From: an uncultured Bilophila sp.
GTDB lineage: Bacteria > Desulfobacterota > Desulfovibrionia > Desulfovibrionales > Desulfovibrionaceae
Length of the DNA stretch: 8,772 nucleotides
Assembly: GCA_902373525.1 (NCBI GenBank)
Contig: CABKMN010000098.1
Location: 1 to 8,772 of the forward strand
Direction of reading: 5' to 3'
The position numbers were made by a program, and so were the translations under genes. The notes under the pieces are model-generated. The model was not told the origin of the DNA. It searched no databases and worked only from the letters and a program-made list of their open reading frames with translations. Below are positions 1-5,348 of this stretch, one piece after another. Position 1 is the first letter of the stretch, and each line of letters begins with the position of its first letter.

Positions 1-4
1 GGGT

Positions 5-58
5 TTGGGGAGGGGAGGAGGAACCTTTCTTCAGAAAGGTTCCTCCTCCCCTCCCCAA
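5..58 (-). terminator. Long purine-arm hairpin after jag, copy 1 of 3
   Basis: The arms at 5-30 and 33-58 are perfectly complementary over 26 bp around a 2-nt centre, with core CTTTCT-TC-AGAAAG. It begins six bases after the jag stop on the minus strand, so it most likely ends the rpmH-to-jag transcript. No T-run follows directly; the minus-strand sequence continues AAACCC to the window edge. Two more copies with different arm sequence but the same core and position lie at 4575-4622 and 8717-8768. The terminator role is inferred from position and structure. Confidence 0.75.
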
Positions 59-63
59 GATCG

Positions 64-1281
64 TTAGTGCCGTTCCGGGCGGCGGCGCTGGATGATCACG
101 CGCTTGAGAGGGCCTTCGCCGGAACTGCGGGTCTGCACGTCCGGGGAGTCCTGCAACGCCATATGCACAAGGCGGCGGTGGTAGGAGCTCATGGGGCGGG
201 TGGAGCAGGGGCGGCCTGTGGCGCGGACGCGTTCGGCCAGCGCGAGGGCCAGCTCGCGGAGCCGGTCGTCCTGCCGTTCGCGGTAGTCGCCCACGTCGAA
301 CTGCACGCGCACCGGCGCTTCCATGCGACGGCTGACGATGCGCGACGTCAGATACTGGAGCGCCGCGAGCGTCTGCCCTTCGCGCCCGATGAGCAGGCCC
401 GAGTCGTCGCCGCAGTCCACATGGATGTCCACGCGGTTTTCCAGAATCTTTACCTCCACGGGCGTTTCCCCGAGGATGGAGCCGACGATCTTGGAGGCGA
501 CCTCCTGAGCGGCGGCGGTCAGCTTTTCCTGATCCAGTTCGCTGAACGGCTTGGACGGCAGGCCCTCGACAAGGGCTTCGTCCTGTTCGAATTCCAGCGA
601 AGCGTCCCGCAGGACGTCCTGCGCTTCGGGAGCCGCTTCATCGGGCCGGCGTTCGGGCCGGGCGAAGGAGCGGGGACGGTCGTTGCGCGGGCGGTCCTGA
701 CTGCCGGGAATACGGCGGTCGGGACGATCCGCACGTTCGGGACGTTCCGGGCGTTCGGGCCGGGGGCGACGCGGACGGAAGGCCTCCTCGTTCCCCTCGT
801 AGGGAATGCGGGGACCGTCGTTGCGGCGGGGCTTGCGGGGCGCGCGGGGCTCCTCGATGCGGTTGCCGATGGCGTCGTCAAGTTCCGCTTCCGGCTCGAT
901 GCGATTGCCGATGGCGTCGTCGATGCCCATCTCCGGCTCGATGCGGTTGCCGATGGAATCGTCGTCGGGCAGCGGCGGCTTGGGCGCGCGCTGCGGGCGG
1001 GGAGCCTGCGGGCGCGGCTTGGGCGGACGCGGGGCTTCCTCGGCCTTGGGACGGGCGGCGGGCTGGACGTCGCGGCCCAGAATGGCCCCTACCCGTGACT
1101 TGAGCTGGGCGCGGCGGGCGCGGACGATGGCCTTGCGCGCCCCGACCAGACCGAAGATGCCGTTCTTGGCGTCCTGTATGATGTCGATTTCCAGCTTTTC
1201 ACGCGTCGCATCGAAGTACGAACAGGCGGCGCGGATAGCTTCGTCAAGGCTTTTGCCTTGGAATTCTTTGAAATCATCCAT
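64..1281 (-). CDS. jag: Jag/KhpB RNA-binding protein (Jag_N, KH and R3H domains)
   Basis: A 405-residue member of the Jag/SpoIIIJ-associated (KhpB) family, cytoplasmic RNA-binding proteins usually encoded just after yidC. The Jag_N domain spans about residues 1-55 (FxGKSLDEAI, then a KNGIFGLVGARKA turn). The KH domain spans about 250-330 with its loop in LLIGREGQTLAALQYL (296-311). The R3H domain spans about 335-400, with SSYHRRLVHMAL (365-376) as the R-x(3)-H core. Between Jag_N and KH lies an unusually long Pro/Arg-rich disordered linker (about 70-240) holding three exact DDxIGNRIE repeats, so the protein is much longer than the roughly 200-260 residues usual in Firmicutes. The ATG at 1281 has AGAGAGG on the minus strand at 1287-1293. 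It starts 23 nt after yidC ends and is the last gene of the operon. In other bacteria the family partners with KhpA and affects mRNA regulation and cell division; the role here is inferred. Confidence 0.95.
   Translation of the reverse strand: MDDFKEFQGKSLDEAIRAACSYFDATREKLEIDIIQDAKNGIFGLVGARKAIVRARRAQLKSRVGAILGRDVQPAARPKAEEAPRPPKPRPQAPRPQRAPKPPLPDDDSIGNRIEPEMGIDDAIGNRIEPEAELDDAIGNRIEEPRAPRKPRRNDGPRIPYEGNEEAFRPRRPRPERPERPERADRPDRRIPGSQDRPRNDRPRSFARPERRPDEAAPEAQDVLRDASLEFEQDEALVEGLPSKPFSELDQEKLTAAAQEVASKIVGSILGETPVEVKILENRVDIHVDCGDDSGLLIGREGQTLAALQYLTSRIVSRRMEAPVRVQFDVGDYRERQDDRLRELALALAERVRATGRPCSTRPMSSYHRRLVHMALQDSPDVQTRSSGEGPLKRVIIQRRRPERH
847..963 (-). repeat. Three in-frame 42-bp tandem repeats in jag (DDxIGNRIE)
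   Basis: Within the disordered linker of Jag the nonapeptide DDxIGNRIE occurs at residues 107-115, 121-129 and 135-143, a strict 14-residue (42-bp) period. The three copies are DDSIGNRIE, DDAIGNRIE and DDAIGNRIE, joined by varied acidic spacers such as PEMGI and PEAEL. At DNA level the copies differ at synonymous positions (for example gcggttgcc against gcgattgcc), so the peptide is kept while the codons drift. Confidence 0.9.
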
Positions 1282-1304
1282 GAGAACCTCTCTAGCGCAA
1301 ACCG

Positions 1305-2921
1305 TTATGCCTTACGCAGCATCCACCACTGCTGTCCGATGGACAGGATGTTGTTGCACAGCCAGTAAATCACCAGACCGGCGGGGAAGTTGATGAACAT
1401 GACGGTGAAGATGACCGGCATAAACATCATGATCTTCTGCTGGGTGGGATCGCCGGCGGCGGGCGTGATGCGCTGCTGGAGGAACATGGACGCGCCCATG
1501 AGCAGCGGCGTGATGTAGAACGGGTCCGCCGCCGAGAGGTCGGCCAGCCATGTGATGTTCGTGAACGGCAGATGCGAGATGAACGAGGCGTGACGCAGTT
1601 CGATGGAGTTCAGGAGCGCCTGATACAGGCCGATGAACACCGGAATCTGGACGACGATGGGGAGGCAGCCGCCGGCGGGATTGACCTTGTAGGTCTTGTA
1701 CAGCTGCATCATTTCCTTGTTGAGGGCTTCCTTGTCGTCCTTGTACTTCTCGCGGAGCTTCTTCATCATGGGCTGGAGCTTCTTCATCTGCTCCATGGAC
1801 TTGAAGCTCTTTTGCGAGAGCGGCCAGAAGACGACGCGGATGCAGAAGGTCAGCATCAGGATGGCGACGCCCCAGTTGCCCACGAAGGAGTGGAAGAAGG
1901 CGAGGATGGTCAGCAGGGGCCGGGAGATGATCGAGAACATCCCGAAGTTGACGGCGTCGGACAGGTGGTCGGGAGCCGTGGCGAGCATCGTGCGGTCCTT
2001 GGGACCGAACCACCAGTTCACGGCCACGGGCACTTCGCCGCCGTTGGAGGGGGTGAGCAGGTCGGGGCGTTCGAGGGCGAGACGCCACACGCCGCCCTGC
2101 ACGCGGCCCTTGAGGGTCAGGTTGTTGGGATCGACGGGGGCGGTGACGTTCATGAAGTAGTTGCTCATGACGCCGGCCCAGTCGAAGGTGCCCTGTTCGA
2201 TGATGCCGGTTTCGGTCAGCTTGCTCTCGCTGGTTTCTTCCTTGAAGCTCTGGTTGGCGTCCCACGCGAGGCGGGTGGGGTCGTACTTGCCGTTGCTGAA
2301 CGGCTGGGCGGCGACCACGAAGCCGAGGCGGACCGAGCGGGGGGCCTGATCGCCGGAGGCCACCAGAATGTTTTCACTCATCAGGTAGTTGTCGGCGTTG
2401 AACGAAATGACGCGGGTGACGCGCACGCCGTCCACCATGCCGGTGAAGGTCAGGCTGCCCTGTTCCCCGGCCTTGAGGTTCAGGTCGGAACCGGCGAAGG
2501 ACCACTGGCCGGTGCTCCAGGAGGGCTGGCCGTTGACGGTCAGGCCGAGCGGGGCGGTGAGGGCCGCGTCGGGCGAGACGAGGTTGACCTTGGGGGAGTC
2601 GGGATTGATGGTTTCGTCGTAGCGCTTCAGCGTGAAGGAGCGGAGGATGCCGCCGCCGGAATAGAGCACGGCGGAGTACAGCGGGGTTTCCACCCTGACT
2701 TCGGTGCCCGCCGAAGGCGTGAACACGGGCAGGGCGGAGGAAGTCGTCGCGGCCGGGGCGGTGGCCGTCGCGGCGGGCGCGGCCGGGGCGGTCGCCGCAT
2801 CCTGCGCGGCGACGGGGGGCTGCTGGGGCTGAATCCAGCCCATGTGCTCGGCCAGCGGGGTCCACGCCAGAAGAACGGCGATGGCCAGGGCGATGGCCAG
2901 GAAAGTACGTTTATCGTCCAT
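1305..2921 (-). CDS. yidC: YidC/Oxa1 membrane protein insertase
   Basis: A 538-residue YidC of the Gram-negative type, which inserts and folds inner-membrane proteins alone or with SecYEG. TM1 is at about residues 5-22 (FLAIALAIAVLLAW), followed by an Ala/Pro-rich linker and a periplasmic beta-sandwich P1 domain (about 65-320). The insertase core runs from about 325 to the end. Visible core features are the hydrophilic-groove arginine (R362, in FCIRVVFWPLSQKSFKSM), a charged cytoplasmic coiled hairpin (MKKLQPMMKKLREKYKDD), the NPAGGCLP signature (414-421) and the last helices (MFMPVIFTVMFINFPAGLVIYW). The C-terminus stops at WWMLRKA, without a long basic tail. The ATG at 2921 is chosen because MDDKRTFL matches the usual YidC start and CAGGAG precedes it at 2935-2940. 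Thirty-six upstream in-frame codons overlap yidD in another frame and are not YidC-like. It overlaps yidD by 11 bp, suggesting translational coupling. Confidence 0.97.
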   Translation of the reverse strand: MDDKRTFLAIALAIAVLLAWTPLAEHMGWIQPQQPPVAAQDAATAPAAPAATATAPAATTSSALPVFTPSAGTEVRVETPLYSAVLYSGGGILRSFTLKRYDETINPDSPKVNLVSPDAALTAPLGLTVNGQPSWSTGQWSFAGSDLNLKAGEQGSLTFTGMVDGVRVTRVISFNADNYLMSENILVASGDQAPRSVRLGFVVAAQPFSNGKYDPTRLAWDANQSFKEETSESKLTETGIIEQGTFDWAGVMSNYFMNVTAPVDPNNLTLKGRVQGGVWRLALERPDLLTPSNGGEVPVAVNWWFGPKDRTMLATAPDHLSDAVNFGMFSIISRPLLTILAFFHSFVGNWGVAILMLTFCIRVVFWPLSQKSFKSMEQMKKLQPMMKKLREKYKDDKEALNKEMMQLYKTYKVNPAGGCLPIVVQIPVFIGLYQALLNSIELRHASFISHLPFTNITWLADLSAADPFYITPLLMGASMFLQQRITPAAGDPTQQKIMMFMPVIFTVMFINFPAGLVIYWLCNNILSIGQQWWMLRKA

Positions 2922-3189
2922 GATGATCCGGTTGCTCCTGATGGCTGAAAGAGGAAGAACGTGGGGGAGGTACGGGATCATAGCCTCCCGCAGACCAGGG
3001 GTGACAACGAAGGATGCGCCGCAGGGCAAGCCAGCTGCCCCTGAAGATGCCGTGGGTCAGCACTGCCTGGATGGCATAGGCCGAACAGGTGGGATAATAA
3101 CGGCAGGAGGGAGGGAGCACGGGGGAAAGCGTCCACTGATAGAGACGGATGGGCAGGACCGCCAGACGGCGCAGAAGGGGGCGGTTCAC
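2911..3189 (-). CDS. yidD: YidD membrane protein insertion efficiency factor
   Basis: A 92-residue YidD-family protein (UPF0161/haemolysin-like), a small membrane-associated helper of YidC-dependent insertion. The family signature is complete: an N-terminal amphipathic segment (LLRRLAVLPIRLYQWTLSPVL), then SCRYYPTCSAYAIQAVLTHG with the conserved cysteines, a GSWLALRRILRCHPWSAGGYDPVP block, and a short variable tail. The start is a GTG at 3189 whose last two bases are the first two of the rnpA TGA stop (GTGA overlap). GGAG lies on the minus strand at 3197-3200, seven bases upstream. The open frame extends far upstream but that part overlaps rnpA out of frame and is not conserved. Overlap with rnpA before it and yidC after it points to tight coupling. 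Confidence 0.93.
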   Translation of the reverse strand: MNRPLLRRLAVLPIRLYQWTLSPVLPPSCRYYPTCSAYAIQAVLTHGIFRGSWLALRRILRCHPWSAGGYDPVPPPRSSSFSHQEQPDHHGR

Positions 3190-3629
3190 GCCTCGACTCC
3201 GGACGGCGTTTCGGGCCCGCCGTTTCCGTCGGGTGAGACGGATGGGCAGGCGTCCTGCTCGCGGCGCAAGGCGACATGCCCGCAAATTTCTTTGATCAGA
3301 GGAAGAAATTCGCGGGTTGCGACAGCAAGATCGAGCTGTTCGGGTTTGAGGTGACGCTTGGGCACGATCACGAGATCCAGAGCTGGAGGCAAAAGGGCCT
3401 GATGCAGCCGGAAACACTCCCGGAGCACCCTCTTGACGCGGTTCCGCATGACTGCCGTTCCGATCTTCTTGGTGACGGCCATCCCGACGCGCCACGGTTC
3501 GCCGGGCGCACGAAAGCGTACAAACACCACGAAGTGCTTGGAAAAAAAACGGCGACCCTCATCATAGCAGAGTGTGAAGTCGGGTCGCCGGAGCAGTCTA
3601 TGCCGACGGGGCCGGGTTAAACAGCTAAT
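3186..3629 (-). CDS. rnpA: RNase P protein component, probable ATT start
   Basis: The protein subunit of ribonuclease P, which helps the RNA subunit remove tRNA 5' leaders. The RNR signature is clear (RNRVKRVLRECFR, about residues 62-74 of 147), preceded by GMAVTKKIGTAV and followed by LDLVIVPKR. The first ATG/GTG/TTG in frame is a GTG at 3530, but starting there would drop 33 residues that read as a normal RnpA N-terminus (HRLLRRPDFTLCYDEGRRFF). The frame is open back to a TAA at 3633-3635, and the only start-like codons in the extension are ATT at 3629 and CTG at 3596. The ATT start gives (M)SCLTRPRRHRLL, which aligns residue for residue with the E. coli start MVKLAFPRELRLL as I remember it. 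AAGGGG sits eight bases upstream, inside rpmH. Gene identity is certain; the start is inference. It overlaps rpmH by 13 bp, and the C-terminus has a roughly 25-residue non-conserved tail. Confidence 0.9.
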   Translation of the reverse strand: MSCLTRPRRHRLLRRPDFTLCYDEGRRFFSKHFVVFVRFRAPGEPWRVGMAVTKKIGTAVMRNRVKRVLRECFRLHQALLPPALDLVIVPKRHLKPEQLDLAVATREFLPLIKEICGHVALRREQDACPSVSPDGNGGPETPSGVEA

Positions 3630-3751
3630 TGTTTACGCCCCTTGGCGCGGCGGCGGCGGATGATGGCGCGGCCGCTGGCGGTGCTCATGCGTTCGCGGAA
3701 ACCGTGGGTCCGCGCTCTTTTGACTTTGCTGGGCTGGTAAGTTCTTTTCAT
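3617..3751 (-). CDS. rpmH: 50S ribosomal protein L34
   Basis: A 44-residue ribosomal protein L34 of the large subunit. The whole sequence fits the family: MKRTYQPSKVKRARTHGF at the start, RMSTASGRAII in the middle and RRRRAKGRKQLAV at the end. The ATG at 3751 has AAGGAG on the minus strand at 3759-3764, seven bases upstream. It is the first gene of the rpmH-rnpA-yidD-yidC-jag operon and lies just downstream of a strong sigma-70-like promoter. Its AKGRK codons contain the purine stretch AAGGGG that could serve as ribosome-binding site for rnpA. Confidence 0.98.
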   Translation of the reverse strand: MKRTYQPSKVKRARTHGFRERMSTASGRAIIRRRRAKGRKQLAV

Positions 3752-3782
3752 GGAAACTCTCCTTGAGAACGTAGATCAGTGA

Positions 3783-3811
3783 CGTATACCTTTTCAGCTT
3801 CGGAGAGTCAA
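3783..3811 (-). promoter_or_regulatory. Sigma-70 promoter of the rpmH-jag operon
   Basis: On the minus strand a -35 TTGACT (3806-3811) and a -10 TATACG (3783-3788) are separated by exactly 17 bp. Transcription would start near 3776, leaving a short leader of about 25 nt before the rpmH ATG with AAGGAG inside it. No other comparable pair lies between rpmH and the divergent gene at 4000. Confidence 0.75.
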
Positions 3812-3944
3812 GCCCGGAAAGGGACGGACACGACGCCGAAACGTCTGAGGAACTTGCCGAACGGCCTGAACGATTTATTCCTTCAGAGAGAGAAATGCAA
3901 CCGCGAGATGCGGGAAGGCGCGGAGGGCTGCGGAGGCCCCCGCG

Positions 3945-3973
3945 TTGCCGCGCCCGGCCTTCGGGTGCATACT
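3945..3973 (+). promoter_or_regulatory. Probable promoter of the HEAT-like gene
   Basis: TTGCCG (3945-3950), 17 bp, then CATACT (3968-3973). Each hexamer matches four of six consensus bases. The predicted start near 3980 leaves about 20 nt to the ATG at 4000, containing GAGGAGG at 3988-3994. The match is moderate but the spacing and position are right. Confidence 0.45.
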
Positions 3974-3999
3974 CCGCCAAAACCGATGAGGAGGCACCC

Positions 4000-4563
4000 A
4001 TGCCGCCACGTTTCCGCACTTTGAAGACGACGATACGCACCCGGCTGCAAGCCCCGGACTGGGACGGGTTCGCTCGTGAACTGGACGACGTTCCCGCCCG
4101 TGAGCTGGTGGGGCCGCTGTTCGCCTGCCTGCCGCTCGGCGGCGAGGCGACGGACCGGGCCGCCTCCGCGCTCGGCAGGGCGGTTTCCCGGCTGGCCGAC
4201 GAGCACATTGAGGACGCCCGCAACGTGATCCGCCGTTTGATGTGGCACATGAACGAGGAATCCGGGAACATCGGCTGGGGGATTCCCGAAGCCTTCGCCG
4301 AGGTGCTGGCCCAGAACCGCCGCCTCGGGGACGAGTTCCACGCCATCCTGTTTTCCTACATCACCAACACGGGCAAGGAAGACAACTTCTGCGACAACGC
4401 CGTGCTGCGGCGTTCCTGTTTCCGGGCCGTGGAGCGTCTCGCTCTGGCCCGTCCCGATCTCGCGCCCAAGGCGCGCGGGCCGCTTCAGGCCGGTCTTCTC
4501 GACGAGGACCCCGGCTGCCGCGAGCTCGCCCGCAAGGCGCTGGACAAGATCGGGATGTTTTAG
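4000..4563 (+). CDS. Uncharacterised HEAT-like helical protein (WHMNEESGNIGWGIPEA motif)
   Basis: A 187-residue soluble protein with no signal peptide or membrane segment. It is helical and repeats a HEAT-like pattern of roughly 30-residue helix pairs (ARELVGPLFACLPLGGEATDRAASALGRAVSRL; LAPKARGPLQAGLLDEDPGCRELARKALDKI). Its most distinctive stretch is WHMNEESGNIGWGIPEA (about residues 82-98), probably the functional face. From memory it resembles a conserved Desulfovibrio family (DVU0298-like); I could not verify this, and no activity is known to me. The ATG at 4000 is chosen because GAGGAGG (3988-3994) sits five bases upstream and a promoter candidate ends at 3973. In-frame codons from 3895 are Arg/Pro-rich and would span that promoter. 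The gene is divergent from rpmH and closed by a hairpin 11 bp after its stop. Confidence 0.88.
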   Translation: MPPRFRTLKTTIRTRLQAPDWDGFARELDDVPARELVGPLFACLPLGGEATDRAASALGRAVSRLADEHIEDARNVIRRLMWHMNEESGNIGWGIPEAFAEVLAQNRRLGDEFHAILFSYITNTGKEDNFCDNAVLRRSCFRAVERLALARPDLAPKARGPLQAGLLDEDPGCRELARKALDKIGMF

Positions 4564-4574
4564 GAGCCGGAAAA

Positions 4575-4622
4575 TGGAGGGGGAGGGGAAACTTTCTGGA
4601 GAAAGTTTCCCCTCCCCCTCCA
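4575..4622 (+). terminator. Long purine-arm hairpin, copy 2 of 3
   Basis: Perfect 23-bp arms (4575-4597 and 4600-4622) around GG, core CTTTCT-GG-AGAAAG, starting 12 bases after the stop of the HEAT-like gene. The 3' side runs AAACCTCCCC and then a T-rich stretch, CTTTCCTTTCAAAGACTTTT (4631-4650). That stretch may be the pausing tract a canonical terminator would have directly after the stem. Arms differ from the other two copies, but the core, the length and the AAACC that follows are shared. Confidence 0.75.
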
Positions 4623-4650
4623 AACCTCCCCTTTCCTTTCAAAGACTTTT

Positions 4651-5070
4651 GAATGGGTCGCTGGCGGGCCGGGCGGCGCGGCGGCCTGTTTCGGAAGCGT
4701 CCGTCTCCCGGCATGGCGAAAAGGGGTGTGGGGAACGGAGGTTTTCGGCTGCGCGAGGGCGCGTTGCCGGATAGGGGAAGGAATCGGAAGGTTTCTTGTT
4801 GTCGATAGGAAATAGGATAAGGGAAGAGAGGACGTCCTCGCGCCTGACGGTGCGGGGACGTTTTGTCGTGGGCGTTGTCCCGGAAATGGGTTCGGTCATA
4901 TGCGGCAGGGGGCATCCGGCGGAAGTTTTTGTCGGGGGAAGGTATTCCGAGTGGGATGCACTCCGCTGGTGGGGAGCCGTCCGGCGGCGGGGAGGCGGCC
5001 CGGAACAATGCGGAGAGGGAGCGGCGGGTACGGATGAGAGGCGGGCGGGGCGCTTGCGCAAGTGAGGACG
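4651..5070. other. Intergenic region without a supported gene
   Basis: About 420 bp with no convincing coding frame. The open frames present (for example 4796-5065 plus) lack Shine-Dalgarno sites and family motifs, and have Arg/Gly-rich low-complexity composition. The plus strand is strongly purine-biased. A 12-bp perfect palindrome GAGGACGTCCTC lies at 4828-4839 and could be a protein site, with nothing nearby to assign it. I see no tRNA, IS end or CRISPR repeat. Confidence 0.6.
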
Positions 5071-5110
5071 AAAAAAGAGCAGCGCCCCGGAGGAGGAGAC
5101 GGGGCGCTGC
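5071..5110 (-). terminator. Rho-independent terminator, minus strand
   Basis: GCAGCGCCCC (5079-5088) pairs perfectly with GGGGCGCTGC (5101-5110) over a 12-nt loop. On the minus strand the stem is followed by TC and then TTTTTT (5071-5076), the classical layout. No protein gene ends next to it, which argues for a non-coding transcript upstream. Confidence 0.8.
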
Positions 5111-5117
5111 GCAGAGG

Positions 5118-5153
5118 AAGGAGGAGGATACGGTTTTCTGTAAGGAGGAGGAT
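5118..5153 (+). repeat. Two direct copies of AAGGAGGAGGAT
   Basis: Identical 12-mers at 5118-5129 and 5142-5153, 24 bp apart. The core GGAGGAGG occurs a third time at 5089-5096 in the terminator loop. Read on plus they are GGA-rich; read on minus they are CCTCCTCC. The second copy runs into an ATG (5152) opening a 14-codon frame, but the spacing is too short for a good start. Confidence 0.85.
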
Positions 5154-5243
5154 GACCATTGCCTTTGAACGAACAGACTCAGCTAGGCACCTGTGAAACG
5201 GTCAGGTGGAACCGGTCGTTCAAATGTATTTGCAGAGACTCAC

Positions 5244-5251
5244 TATATATA
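5244..5251. promoter_or_regulatory. TATATATA box, possible bidirectional -10 element
   Basis: A self-complementary 8-mer inside a GC-rich region, lying between two terminators that point away from it. On minus it could be the -10 of the candidate sRNA (TATAGT at 5242-5247 matches five of six consensus bases). On plus it would give an RNA of about 50 nt ending at 5304. Neither direction has a recognisable -35 at 16-18 bp. Confidence 0.35.
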
Positions 5252-5275
5252 AACGGCGTTGCCGATTGTTGTTTG

Positions 5276-5304
5276 CCCTGACCGGATGGGAGTCAGGGTT
5301 TTTT
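5276..5304 (+). terminator. Rho-independent terminator, plus strand
   Basis: CCCTGAC (5276-5282) and GTCAGGG (5292-5298) form a perfect 7-bp stem with a 9-nt loop, followed by TTTTTT (5299-5304). No plus-strand protein gene lies upstream within 700 bp, so it either ends a short RNA or blocks readthrough into the convergent ZraP-like gene. Confidence 0.75.
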
Positions 5305-5335
5305 CGTCGCCGGAAAGGGAGACCAACCGGCGACG
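5305..5335 (-). terminator. Hairpin after the first ZraP-like gene
   Basis: CGTCGCCGG (5305-5313) and CCGGCGACG (5327-5335) are perfectly complementary over 9 bp with a 13-nt loop, starting 13 bases after the stop at 5349. On the minus strand the stem is followed by A-rich rather than T-rich sequence. It may stabilise the mRNA 3' end or stop transcription only weakly. Confidence 0.4.
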
Positions 5336-5348
5336 GAGGGGGGGCTGT

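Larger units (their letters stand above)
5071..5237 (-). ncRNA. Candidate small RNA with three anti-Shine-Dalgarno motifs
   Basis: On the minus strand, downstream of a TATATATA box (5244-5251), is a stretch that looks like a self-contained sRNA of about 165 nt. In order it has a 9-bp stem TTTGAACGA/TCGTTCAAA (5216-5224 with 5164-5172) enclosing a 6-bp hairpin CACCTG/CAGGTG (5203-5208 with 5188-5193). Two single-stranded CCTCCTCCTT motifs follow (CCTCCTCC at 5144-5151 and 5120-5127). It ends in a 10-bp GC-rich terminator with T6 whose loop carries a third CCTCCTCC (5089-5096). CCTCCTT equals the 16S rRNA anti-Shine-Dalgarno core, so the RNA could pair with ribosome-binding sites. No good -35 was found, and the 5' end is a guess. 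It may instead be a processed 3' end of the ZraP-like transcript, or the real RNA may be the opposite strand. Confidence 0.45.

Noticed and set aside
67..1098. Long plus-strand open frame opposite jag
   Set aside because: It is the GC-rich antisense shadow of jag, Gly/Ala/Arg repetitive, and has no ribosome-binding site or family motif.
1572..2948. 458-codon plus-strand frame opposite yidC
   Set aside because: Low-complexity Gly/Glu/His-rich antisense frame; the minus-strand YidC is unmistakable.
3895..3999. Extension of the HEAT-like gene
   Set aside because: Arg/Pro-rich, overlaps the likely promoter, and the ATG at 4000 has a strong GAGGAGG.
3752..4000. Replication origin next to rpmH
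   Set aside because: rpmH is near oriC in many bacteria, but I see no DnaA boxes (TTATCCACA-like) or AT-rich unwinding element, and no dnaA.
4796..5065. 89-codon plus-strand frame
   Set aside because: No ribosome-binding site, low-complexity end, no recognisable family.
4896..5159. 87-codon minus-strand frame starting MVILLLTENRILLLPL
   Set aside because: Hydrophobic start is produced by CTCCTCCTT repeats; the frame runs through a terminator, so it is unlikely to be translated.
5152..5196. 14-codon plus-strand leader peptide after AAGGAGGAGG
   Set aside because: The Shine-Dalgarno sits only about four bases from the ATG, and no regulated gene follows before the plus-strand terminator.
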